Positions 1 through 13,100 of a stretch of DNA of 64,000 bases are shown in pieces. How positions within the stretch are numbered: position 1 is the stretch's first letter; the number at the start of each line of letters is the position of its first letter. The DNA is from Hydractinia symbiolongicarpus. Taxonomy: Eukaryota; Cnidaria; Hydrozoa; Anthoathecata; Hydractiniidae. Below the pieces are notes generated by a model. That model was not told where the DNA came from and did not search any database. It saw only the letters and a list, made by a program, of their open reading frames with translations. The DNA lies in the NCBI RefSeq assembly GCF_029227915.1, contig NC_079875.1, positions 4,776,001 to 4,840,000 of the forward strand, given 5' to 3'. A program made the position numbers and the translations under genes.

Positions 1-1023
1 TCTTTCCAATAATCTGATATTTTGCATTCCCGTGTTAAAGAAAAGAAAGAAAATGATGTATGAGTTGTCAAAATGAGTATTTTTACATTGATCAAGACAA
101 ATTCAGTAGTTTCGAATTTAAACTTTTATTAATAAGCAGAAATAAAGGGATTTAAAAACCCAAGCAACACAAAGCGTATTTATTTTGACGGATAGAATTA
201 GATCAACCATATTTTTTTCAAATACATTACTAGTTAATTCTACTTGGTTTTGTCATTTTAAACAATGCGTTTTGAGATTGAGGGTGTGTTTCATATTGAT
301 GGAGTGGTCCAGTGAATTTTTAAATCAATAATTCAGATTCAGCGACATCAAATAAGCTAAAATAGTTTTTTTATTTTATTTTGTTGTATCAGAAAGTCCA
401 AAGAATTTGACCTAAAGTTTAGGTTTTTGGCAAGGTATAATTTCCTATTGAAGTGATTATGTTTAGAGGATTTACTCATTGCATGGAAGAAAAGCATGAA
501 TATATATTTTATTTGCTTTGTTTTGTTGGTGAAATTTATGAAAGCTAACTGGTAAACTTCGTTGTGTATTTTGAAAGGAGGTATCTTGAAGAAAAAAAAT
601 TAACAAAATACTACAGGTTTTTTATAGCAAAACTTTTGGCTTGAGCTCAAGCCATGATCACATCAAGTTACCATTCTTTTGATGTATATACCGTTGGTAA
701 ATTCCCTAATTAATAATTGAAATAATTAATAAATACACTAATTAAAAAGGTACAAAGGAGGCAAAGTTATATTCTTGAAGATTTTAGGTTGCTTGAGTAC
801 ATTATGTCCATATTATTAATTTTTAATACATTATATGAGCATGTAAACATTTACAACCTTTTATTACTCTTATAAAGTTGTAACTTCTTTATGTGCACAG
901 TTGATTGCCAGCGAAAGTTAAAACCTTGTTTTGCCAGTGACATCATAAATTAACATGTACCTTCTTTTAAAAATCGTTTTAAGTCTAATTTTAATTAAGC
1001 TAGCACTATATTTTTTTTTCTAG
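1..1023. other. presumed intron, no gene seen
   Basis: AT-rich sequence without a convincing exon. It precedes a good 3' splice site (a run of T followed by tag, ending at 1023), so it is probably the intron upstream of the first visible exon of the receptor gene. I see no repeats of note. Confidence 0.5.
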
Positions 1024-1176
1024 TTGGTTTAGATAGCTGTAGGTACTTCGTTGTTACAGAAACCATGTTCTTTGTTGATTCTCGATCAGATTTAACTCCA
1101 TGTCCGCAAGGAGCAAACCTTGATCAAATGAAATTGATGTTGATTGAAGATTGCCCGGATTATGCCTTTGGTTTTG
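1024..1176 (+). CDS. receptor exon: short Cys-containing extracellular segment
   Basis: Exon bounded by tttttttttctag and g|gtaggt, phase 1 at both ends. It encodes about 51 residues with three cysteines (motifs DSCRYFVV, LTPCPQG, IEDCPDYAFG). No known domain is recognised. It is assigned to the receptor gene because its open phase 1-1 frame joins the next exon at 4060 without a stop. Confidence 0.6.
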
Positions 1177-4100
1177 GTAGGTTTTGGCTTAAAGTTTTAG
1201 AAATACAGTGTCAATCAATATAGCTTCTCCTATGATAGACAATGTCTGTATTAGGAAATTTTACACTTTTTTCACAAGCCACTCAATTCTTTATTTGGTC
1301 TCGGTTGCTAAGGTCAAAACTTCCATTTTAACCTTAAGGCTACCAAATGTCTGTTGATTTTTTACCTTATTAACAAAAAAAGCTAATGGGGTCAAAACGC
1401 TAATGATCAATAAGGACAAAATCAACATCTTAGATCAACCTAAGATCATAAATTAAACGTCTGAAAACAACTGAAAATAAAGAATTTTAAACCTTTTTTG
1501 ATCTAGTCAGCTTCTCTTAAATTTTTGTAAAAGCATACAAAAATATGAAAAATAAACCTGCCTAAGGAAACATGAATGACAATTTTTTTTAAGTAATTCT
1601 TAAAAGAAATGCATTATTTTACAGCTTTTCTAAAAGTGTTTTTTTCCATATCTTATTTGAAAAAATCTTATATGAAAGAAGTAAAGTAACTCAAGAATGA
1701 AGCTTTTTTTAAAAAATACTTAAGAACTGTTTTACTTGCATCTATTACTATTTCAAAGAACATTTGATATTTGGAAATGAACCAATTTTGTAGGAAAGTA
1801 ATTGTTAAAAATGCAGAGAGTTTTGGAAAACATCATCTGTATTCTTTAAAAGTTAAAAAGTTCTAATTACTCTGATATCAATGGATACGTATTTAAAAAT
1901 TCTTTTCGGTTAGGCATGAATGATTAAAGGAGAGGCGAACTGCGCACGACACGACTGCTTAATAAAAGTCATGATGACAGTGTTGATTTTGAAGACCAAA
2001 CCGCCTGACTTGATCTGTTCCATAATAATTTATATCACTTTTTTACAGCCATTATGATAAAAAAGTTCTGAGGATTAATGTTTTGATGTTAAAAATATTC
2101 GTAGAGTTTCACATAAAAGCAGCAAATTTTCACCTAAAATTTTGCAGAACGACAACACACTAGAATTAAAATATAAAACAGTCTTTTAAAACTACTAGTT
2201 TTGTTTACATCTTTGTGAGTGCGGAATTATTTATAATTCAGAATTTACACTTTTGCCAAAACAATGGGATATATTTCTTCTTATTGTGAAAGTAACAGGT
2301 CAATACTCACAGAATAATGTAACAAGAATAAGTTGAAAATCAAAAAAGCAAATTTGAACAACATCTGACGAACATATTTTTATTATTTTATACTACTGAA
2401 CGTACTGAACAAATTGACATTTACTTTGTGAGTAAAGATAAAATGAAGTAACAAATCGTCAATAAAAATGAAGCCACCATATTGCCCGTTCGATTTGTTG
2501 TTAAATGTTTCCGGTATTTATAATTATTCAAATTGGGCGCCACCTCATCATAACATATTTTATCGTTCGAAGCACGTAGTATGTTGTTAAAAAGGGACTT
2601 GGAACATAAAAAAAATATTATTTCGGTTATGACAGATATATCTTCAGTTCAGAGAGGTTTAAACGAAGGTTATAAAATGCTGTTACTACTTATAGTACGT
2701 AAAATATTCTTGGTTATCTCAAGTCAAAAATCTTACTTTTGATGTGTACTGGTCAGTACATTCAAAGCCTATTTGTTTTCATCCCATACAGTCCTGAAAA
2801 TTCTGTAAAAATGTTGTTAGAAAGATACATGGATACTTAGTCGTGAATTATAGTAGTTATTTTAGTAGATTTTAGGATTTAGAAAATTTTTTCTTTCTTG
2901 CTTAAAATTTATTTTTTGGCTGCAACAAAATAGTTTTTTGTTCGCCTCTCCTTTAAACTTTAATTTGTTATCACTGAAAACATTTGAACTTGCTTATTAT
3001 GATGTTGTCGTACAGAGCTATCTAGCAAATGTGTAGTTTTTCTGCAACATGGTTAAAAACATTGTCTGCCATTTTTTTCACTGTTGTTGTTGTGAAAAAC
3101 ACAACATTTTTTAAGTAAGGGTTACACAAATTCAATTAGTTATTTCTAATCGTTTCATGAATGAAAGAATGAGAACTCTCACATCCTAAAACATTCAGTC
3201 ACTGAGAATCACCACTTGCTGAACAAAAGAACTTCAGTATTTTAATAGATAATGTTCACCACTCTAAAAAGAGGAAAATAGCTGAGGCCATGCATATTCG
3301 TGATAACAGTCCCACGCTTAATGTACATGAAATGTCTGTTCCATTAAAATTGTTTTAGGATAAATATTATTTATAGTCAACAAGGGGAGGAGTGCATTTG
3401 TGCTCCGCGCGGTGGACGTTACCCTTACCAACGGTGTATAATTTAAATACCCTTGGGTTTGCCGTTATGTGTTATATGTTTTGTTAAGTATTGTTTTATA
3501 CGTCCTCTGTGTATTATGTAGTTGATGAAAATTATATTTAAAAAACTTGTAAGATAATTGTAACAATTTACGTTGATAAAGTCTTGTAGTAACAAGAGGA
3601 AATATCCGTTAAAATGAAATAAAAAAGATGTCATCATCAATCAAACTTCTCGTACTTATTTTTACTGTGAAGTCATATACCCGAATTAATATATTTAACA
3701 ACATTTTAGTTTTTTATAACATCAAATTATATTATACCTTTCACTATGTAAAAAAACATCATGATTCAATTGATGTGTATTATTTTCATGTTTTTTTTTA
3801 GAGTATGTGCTGAACGGTAGGTGAAACTTTATTTTAGATTTTTTGTGTATCGCAGTTTTAAAACTAGTTTAAACCTGCTTAGATTTACTGTTGCAAATCT
3901 TACACAGTTTTTACAAGAAAATGTTATGTTGATGCTGTTTACGTTTATCTTACTCTTAAACTCAATTTTAATTTAACACAAGTATTTTCTTTTCTTGTAT
4001 CTTTAATTTCTGTTTGTTTTTATGGTTTTATACTTCTTGTTACAATATTTTGACTGCAGATATTAACACAACAACAACAACAGTAATGACAACTATAAGT

Positions 4101-7100
4101 ACCACGCCAAATGCTGGTGGCGATACAACTACAAGTACCACACCAAATGCAGGTGGTGATACAACTACAAGTACCACGCCAAATGCAAGTGGTGATACAA
4201 CTACAAGTACCACGCCAAATGCCGGTGGTGATACAACTACAAGTACCACGCCAAATGCAAGTGGTGATACAACTACAAGTACCACGCCAAATGCAGGTGG
4301 CGATACAACTACAAGTACCACACCAAATGCAAGTGGTGATACAACTACAAGTACCACGCCAAATGCAGGTGGCGATACAACTACAAGTACCACGCCAAAT
4401 GCAAGTGGTGATACAACTACAAGTACCACGCCAAATGCAAGTGGTGATACAACTACAAGTACCACGCCAAATGCAAGTGGTGATACAACTACAAGTACCA
4501 CGCCAAATGCAGGTGGCGATACAACTACAAGTGCCACACCAAATGCAGGTGGCGATACAACTACAAGTACCACGCCAAATGCAGTTGGTAATACAACTTC
4601 AAGTACCACGCCAAATGCAGGTGGCAATACAACTTCAAGTACCACGCCAAATGCAAGTGGCAATACAACTACAAGTACCACACCAAATATAGGTGGGGAT
4701 ACAAGTACAAGTGCCACACCAAATGCAGGTGGTGATACAACTACAAGTAACACTGCAAATACAGGTGCCACGACAACCACAAACAATAATTCGACTGCAA
4801 GTACAATGCCAAGTGCAGGTGGCAACATGACAACAAGCGTCACACCAACTACAAATGGTAAGTTAACTGTAGATGGGAAAACAAGAACAACTGAAAAATT
4901 AACAACGAGTAGTCATTTAAATATATATTTGAGAGTTTATAAAAACTAACCTTAGGACAGCCTAGGGTAATTTGTTATTGTATTTGTGCATCGACTAACT
5001 TTACCTAGAAATTTTAGTATTTTTATAATAATATAACTTGCTACTATTGTTAACAGTTATGTTAAAATTTTAAAGTTAAGCCTAAAACAGGTAACCAGTG
5101 CCAAAGAACCAGCAGTGAACAAGCAGTCTATACAAAATAACCCAGAAATCCAGCAGTGAATGGAGATAGCACAAACATTATCCTTTGAATATTTTTAAAG
5201 CTAAATATATATTCTGTTCTTTTCCTTTTATTTCAAACATTTTGAGCCAAATCAAGTATATGTACATCGTAGAAAGTACTTATTTTACTTCCTTTAATTT
5301 TTCTGTTTAGAAAATGTATTAGAAGAAACTCCTCCCAGCTCATGTTTAAAGGATATTTGCTTTTTTCAAGTCTTTTTAGTCATACTTGCGAAGGGATGTG
5401 TAGTATTTCAGGCAAAGTTAGGGATATTTTTCACCACAAAAGAATCAAAATAGGAAAATCTCGTTTTCATTCTTCTGTGGTGCTAACATTTCTTAGAAAT
5501 CCAGATCTCTTAAACAGTAATTAATACAGGGTTTTGATTGCTTATAATAAGAGAGAAGAAGAAGAAAAGAAGAATTTTTGCCATTCTTGAAAGAATTGAT
5601 TTTGATTTTCGCAAAAGTTTTCTATGTGAAATTTGTTGCAAAATTTTGCGATGTTTTGATCTTGTTAAAATTTTTCCTTGCCAAGTTTCTGTCCCTAAAT
5701 ATGGCAAGATTGAACTTATTTTTAAATTAATTTATTTTTCAAACTATTGCAATTTTTTGTGCAAGTTCTTCAAAAGGGATCCTACTGCATATACTTCGCC
5801 CTTTATGCTACAGACTTTTGGCACTGGAAGCACACTTTCTGCAAAACTTTTTGGGGGGGAAAGGAGGCTGTCAGTTTTATATTTTTAGTATTATTCAGGC
5901 TGATTTGTTTCTTTTGTTTGTTTTTAATAATAGAAACACAACAATTTAGCCTCTTTTTTTCTTGTTTAACAAATTAAGTGTTTGCATAAGAAATTTGGTT
6001 GTTTAGGCTGCTAATACAGCTCCATAGTTGTGTTGCAACAATATAAAAATACTTTTTGGCCATCATTGTAGGTAAGAAAAAAAACAGTAGAAAACAAGCT
6101 TTAACAAGAGTAAGAAAGTTCATAGCATGTACCACAAGGCCCCAAGTAGTTTGGCAGGCCTAGTCTTTTTTTTCTTTTTTTGGTCTCACCTTGTTATTCT
6201 TACTTCTATATTCAAAATTTGCTTGCTTTACATGTTTTCACTTCATTTTTTTTGGATTAGTGTTATCTTAGGCTGTTTACATAGGGTTGTTTTGTCTGGA
6301 GAATGATTTCTGTTTGTTCTTCTTCCCCTATGTTTTTTTGCTGCTGGTTCTCTGGTCGTTTGTGAAGACTGGTGGTACCTAAACAGGTTACCTATTTTAG
6401 TTCTGACGAAATTCAGATCACTTCTGTCTATGCAGAATTTGAAAGTGGGTATGGAGTAAATCGATGCAAATAAAACATTGCGATGTTTAATACTTGTAAC
6501 CAGAAAAATTTGTAAAGTTTCAGTTAAGTTTAATTACAGCAAAAAGAAGTAAATTATTTGAATAGCAAGGCAAAAATCATATAGGTTTTGAATAAGTAAC
6601 CAAAAACCTGAAAGACAAAATCTGAAATTGAGAGACGACATATTTGTGTTATAAGTTCGTTGTCCTGTATTAAATATTGGATATCTCATCATCTTTTTCA
6701 TACACAATGTAGATACGTAATTAGCTATTTTGAAAAGCTTTTGAATCAGGATTTTTAAAACTTGACATTGTTGTTTCTATCCTATGAAATGTTTTTTAAT
6801 GTATGTTTTTGATTGGGTGTCCCTACTCTCCAGTGGAGGATTTGAAGTATCGTATATAGAGAAAGGATTTTGTGTGGGTAAAGGGATGACCTAAGAATCA
6901 AGGGCTTCATCAGATGCACAGGCCTTGTTTCTTATACCGCTTTCTGCTCGAGTAGTGAAATTGATCCATGATAGAATCAAAACCACCCGACTCGGCGTAA
7001 GCGATCGGGTGGTTTTGATTTCGAATCCTCTACTGGAGAGTAGGGACACCCAATCAAAAACATGTGCTTTTTTACATTCATTTGACAATAGGCGATATCA

Positions 7101-10100
7101 GTCAATATTGACTTGTTTTCAAGAGCGCTAGGCCAATCCCAATGCCTAAATGGCTGCTTACTTAATCAATCCAGATGCTTAACAATAGCGAGAGTTGAAG
7201 CATCATAGGAGCTTTTTCAAAATTAAAATTAAACATAACAATTAAATAAAAATTAAGGATAAAGTTTTCCAAAGTAAGTGATTAACTATCAATTACTAAA
7301 GTATATTATAATACTAGGTATAACACCATCACCTTCATCACCCTCGTCATCAGTAATAGTGCCAAACAATTTTAGTAAGTAAACCTGATATTTTATCTAT
7401 TTATGGGTTTAAAGAACAAAATTTTTCAATTCTTGTACTATATTTAAAATTCGTATTAATAAAAAAACAGTTTCAAAATAAGCGCTTTTGACTAGGTAGG
7501 CTAAATCTTATTTAATAAAAATTTTTATATCAAATTTCTTTGGAAATTTGGTGATCTTTGAATTCTGTAACTATAGCACAAAATCGGAAATTTTACATTT
7601 TTTGCAACAAATTGTAGAAATATTCATACTGTTACTGTATTTTAGTTTATGGTGGAAGATATGAACCATTTAGACAACTATCTGATTGTCCCATAACATG
7701 TAAACGAAGTAGACTGGATGGTGTAAAAGTATGTTCGGGTTACCAATTGTTCCAGAAAGATACTGTGCCTAACAACTTTTGCAAAGAGACAAAGTATGTG
7801 CAGAAACGTTGCTTGAACTTAACTGGCTGCGATGGATCAAGACATTATCTAGCTGACGGAGGGATGTCATGCACAGCATTCTGTAGTAGTAAATGTATGT
7901 ATGTCTCTTTTATGGCTGTATTATCTGTTTGACATCATATTATTCTTAAAGTTTTTCTAAAAATTTGGTGTTTTGAGTACTTCAATTTGTTTTCTTGTGA
8001 TGTTAGAGATAGCTTTACATTTTAGTGTCTTTGTAGTAGTAACATGTCCCACTGTTGGAGAAGATTTATTTGTTAAAATAGGTTTTGTTCATTGTAGCTC
8101 TTAAGTGTTCTCCAAACATTGAGACTGGAAACAGTGTGCATGGCTTTGGTGATGTTATTCTTCATTACACAGCAGATAATGCGAACAAGGTCTGGAAAAA
8201 TAGCTATGCTCCATACTGTTTGGAAAGTGTTTGTGGTGAATACGAAGACATTCCTGATAATGTGGATTGTGATGCTGTGCCTCCTTCACAAAAGCATAAA
8301 AGACTGTGTCATTGTATTGAAGCAGGTAGTTTACTTTTATCATTTAAAGTTAAGCCTTGTTAATCAAGAATGTGAACTTGATAATGTTAACGGAAAAATA
8401 GCTTGAGGTCTAAATGAAGCAAGTTGTGCTATGTTAACTTCTAGAGGTTTGAATTTTTTCGATTTTTGACCTAAATCTCGAAATTTATGGTCTACGAAAA
8501 TTTATTTACACATTTTTCGTACTTGTGTACAGAAAATCTAACTTTACCAAGACTTGTTTTATGATGATCTTGGAGTAATTGTATTGTCATTATCAGGAGG
8601 TAAATTTTGCAATTAAGGAAATATTTAAGGAATGGTTACAAAGACTAAAGTATTGAAATATTTTGAGTGAAATAGTTTTGGTAAATTTGGCATATTGTCT
8701 TTTGGTTACCACTAGCGGATATTGGCTTTGGTGGTTGGTCACCATGGAGTGCATGTTCAGCCACATGTGAAGGAGTAAGAAGCAGGTCCCGTTCTTGTTT
8801 TGACTATTGCAATGGACCAACATCGGAAACAGAAAATTGTGGGGAATTACACTGTCCAAGTAAGGATATTTTATAAAATTAAAGAGAGTTCCTTTTACTG
8901 TTCATAATTAAGTTTTTTAGTTTTTCAGTTATTTAAGTAAGGCGAGTAGTTACTATGTTGATGTTTTCGAGTGAATCAGTAAATCACTAAATGCATCTTA
9001 ATTCAAGTTTCCTCTCATTTAAGCAACTTATTTGCATGAGAATTGTCTTTCCTGCTCATTAAACTCTGAGATTCTGCATACATTTTCTTATCGCAACTAG
9101 TTCATGGAGGATTATCAACTTGGTCTAGCTGGTTGGCATGCAGTCACACTTGTGGTGGTGGTGTAGAAACCCGTGTTCGTGCATGTGATAACCCAGCACC
9201 ACTTTACGGTGGCGTCTTTTGTATCGGTCAGTTAGAAAAAACAAGAGAATGTAATCCACAGTACTGTCCAAGTATGCTTTTGTTTATCTAAATAGTAAGC
9301 AGACCTGTAATGTAATATGAGGATTGAAACGCATCCTCAAAACTGCTTAATCTTCTTAATTTTAAGAAGCTTCCTCAAAACTTAATAATTTGTTCTTCAC
9401 TCATGACATCACCATTATAATCTCCTCAAATATTCTTGATTATTTTGGAAAATATGAAAAGGTCCTCCGAATATCAAAATATACTTAGTTTTCTTTCACC
9501 ATCATCTTTTCAAAACAGCTTGAAAATTCTCATCAAAAGTCCTAAAATATCCTTCTATTTTAGTTCATGCATACCCAAATGAATGGACAGAATGGTCTGG
9601 TTGTGATAAGCCATGTAACAATGGAAGAATACGTCGCAAACGAACATGCACTAAAGGTTTATATGGAGGACGTAAACTGTGTATCGAGCCACTAGAAGAA
9701 TCAAGTCCTTGTAATCCAACAATATGCCCAAGTATGTGTGTATTTTTTTTGGGAAAAATAATAGCATATGTGTGTATCATTTATTTAGGAAAGTAGTAAA
9801 GACAACTATGTGTGTATTAATTTGTGGAGAAGGAGTAATTAATGGATACTGACCGGTTTTGATGTTGTACTGTAAAATACAATGCCCTCGGTCAAGGGCA
9901 CAGACCTCGCTATTCCTTTGCTAACAAAACAAACAAAGCTATATATAAGTTGCTAATTTCAAGGCACCAAGGAAGAAAAAAAGGCATGTTCGATTTTGAT
10001 ACTTTTTGAATTTAAGATTGTTCGATTTAAAACTTTTGTAAGTACACAAAACAAATTCGAATCATTGTTCATGTGAATTGAAACGAAAAGATGGTTTTAA

Positions 10101-13100
10101 AGGAGCCACTTTTATATTTCTTGTGTTGTATGAAAATGTTTGTTATTTGTTCATGTTTTTATGTTAACATTTTAATAATGGATTCCAAAACTGGTTAGTA
10201 TGGCTTCATTCAAAAACCTGTTAAAATAAGCCGTAAACCAATTAAATCATCGTTTTTTGTATCAGTCAGGTAATAAAGACAAGTATGTGCGTATTATTTT
10301 TTGTGGAAAAGAAGTAACGACAAGTATGTGTGTATTATATTTGTTGAAAGTAGTAACGACAAGTATGTGTGTATTATATTTGTTGAAAGTAGTAACGACA
10401 AGTATGTGTGTAATATTTTTGTGGAAAAGTAGTAACAACAAGTTTGTGTGTATTATTTTTTTGTGGAAAAGTAGTAACGACAAGTATGTGTGTATTTTTT
10501 TGTGGAAAGTAGTAACGACAAGTATGTGTGTATTTTTTTTGTGGAAAGTAGTAACGACAAGTATGTGTGTATTTTTTTTGTCGAAAGTAGTAATAACAAG
10601 TATGTGTGTATTATTTTTGTGGAAAGTAGTAACAACAAGTATGTGTGTATTATTTTTGTGGAAAGTAGTAACGACAAGTATGTGTGTATTTTTTTGTTGA
10701 AAAGTAGTAACGACAAGTATGTGTGTATTTTTTTGTTGAAAAGTAGTAACGACAAGTATGTGTGTATTATTTTTGTGGAAAATTAGTAAGAACAAGAATG
10801 TCTGTATTATTTTTATGGAAAAGTAGTAACAACAAGTATGTGTGTATTTTTTTGTGGAAAGTAGTAACGACAAGAATGTGTGTAATATTTTTGTGGAAAA
10901 GTATCAACGACAAGTATGTGTGTATTTTTTTGCGGAAAAGTATCAACGACAAGTATGTGTGTATTATATTTGTTGAAAGTAGTAACGACAAGTATGTGTG
11001 TATTTTTTTGTGGAAAGTCAACAAGTATGTGTGTATTTTTTTTGTGGAAAAGTATCAACGACAAGTATGTGTGTATTTTTTTTGTCGAAAGTAGTAATAA
11101 CAAGTATGTGTGTATTATTTTTGTGGAAAGTAGTAACAACAAGTATGTGTGTATTATTTTTGTGGAAAGTAGTAACGACAAGTATGTGTGTATTTTTTTG
11201 TTGAAAAGTAGTAACGACAAGTATGTGTGTATTTTTTTGTTGAAAAGTAGTAACGACAAGTATGTGTGTATTATTTTTGTGGAAAATTAGTAAGAACAAG
11301 AATGTCTGTATTATTTTTATGGAAAAGTAGTAACAACAAGTATGTGTGTATTTTTTTGTGGAAAGTAGTAACGACAAGAATGTGTGTAATATTTTTGTGG
11401 AAAAGTATCAACGACAAGTATGTGTGTATTTTTTTGCGGAAAGTCAACAAGTATGTGTGTATTTTTTTTGTGGAACAGTATCAACGACAAGTATGTGTGT
11501 ATTATATTTGTTGAAAGTAGTAACGACAAGTATGTGTGTATTTTTTTGTGGAAAGTCAACAAGTATGTGTGTATTTTTTTGTGGAAAAGTATCAACGACA
11601 AGTATGTGTGTAATATTTTTGTGGAAAGTAGTAACAACAAATATGTGTGTATTATTTTTGTGGAAAGTATCAACGACAAGTATATGTGTATTATTTTTGT
11701 GGAAAAGTAGTAACGACAAGTATGTGTGTATTATTTTGTTGAAAGTAGTAACGACAAGAATGTGTGTATTATATTTGTGGAAAGTAGTAACAACAAGTAT
11801 GTGTGTATTTTTTTTGTGGAAAAGTATTAACGACTAGAATGTGTATATTTTTTGTGGAAAGTGGTAAGGACAAATATGTGTGTATTATATTTGTTGAAAG
11901 TAGTAACAACAAGTATGTGTGTATTTTTTTGTGAAAAGTAGTAACGACAAGTATGTGTGTATTTTTTTGTGGAAAGTAGTAACAACAAGTATGTGTGTAT
12001 TTTTTTGTGAAAAGTAGTAACGACAAGTATGTGTGTATTTTTTTGTTGAAAGTAGTAACGACAAGTATGTGTGTATTATTTTTGTGGAAAGTAGTAACGA
12101 CAAGTATGTGTGTATTTTTTTTGTGGAAAAGTATCAACGACAAGTATGTGTGTAATATTTTTGTGGAAAGTAGTAACAAGAAATATGTGTGTATTATTTT
12201 TGTGGAAAGTATCAACGACAAGTATATGTGTATTATTTTTGTGGAAAAGTAGTAACGACAAGTATGTGTGTATTATTTTGTTGAAAGTAGTAACGACAAG
12301 AATGTGTGTATTATATTTGTGGAAAGTAGTAACAACAAGTATGTGTGTATTTTTTTTGTGGAAAAGTATTAACGACTAGAATGTGTATATTTTTTGTGGA
12401 AAGTGGTAAGGACAAATATGTGTGTATTATTTTGTTGAAAGTAGTAACAACAAGTATGTGTGTATTATATTTGTGGAAAGTAGTAACAACAAGTATGTGT
12501 GTATTTTTTTTGTGGAAAAGTATTAACGACTAGAATGTGTATATTTTTTGTGGAAAGTGGTAAGGACAAATATGTGTGTATTATATTTGTTGAAAGTAGT
12601 TAGGACAAGTATGTGTGTATTATTTTTGTGGAAAGTAGTAACAACAAGTATGTGTGTATTTTTTTTGTGGAAAAGTATCAACGACTAGAATGTGTATATT
12701 TTTTGTGGAAAGTAGTAACGACAAGTATGTGTGTATTTTTTTGTGAAAAGTAGTAACGACAAGTATGTGTGTATTTTTTTGTGGAAAGTAGTAACGACAA
12801 GTATGTGTGTATTTTTTTGTGAAAAGTAGTAACAACAAGTATGTGTGTAATATATTTGTGGAAAGTAGTAACAACAAGTATGTGTGTATTATTTTTGTGG
12901 AAAGTAGTAACGACAAGTATGTGTGTATTTTTTTGTGAAAAGTAGTAACGACAAGTATGTGTGTATTTTTTTGTGGAAAGTAGTAACAACAAGTATGTGT
13001 GTATTTTTTTGTGAAAAGTAGTAACGACAAGTATGTGTGTATTTTTTTGTTGAAAGTAGTAACGACAAGTATGTGTGTATTATTTTTGTGGAAAGTAGTA

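Larger units (their letters stand above)
1177..4059 (+). other. intron of the receptor gene
   Basis: A long AT-rich intron. It contains a 1.03-kb element with 17-bp inverted ends (1924-2956), one copy of an interspersed repeat (3379-3689) and a possible 15-nt microexon at 3802-3816. Otherwise nothing coding is apparent. Confidence 0.6.
4858..7645 (+). other. intron(s) of the receptor gene
   Basis: This contains a possible small exon (7318-7374) and a nested hairpin element (6803-7063). Degenerate CCAGCAGT-type inverted motifs near 5095-5160 and 6340-6400 resemble the arms of the foldback element at 46587. The small open frames between 5342 and 5977 lack splice or domain support. Confidence 0.5.

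Noticed and set aside
4040-4843. Minus-strand frame of 267 codons and a second plus-strand frame (4111-4692)
   Set aside because: Shadows of the 36-bp mucin-like coding repeat.
5311-5977. Possible exons or ORFs (frames 5342-5524, 5538-5888, 5747-5977)
   Set aside because: No donor with matching phase, no domain, and composition like the surrounding intron.
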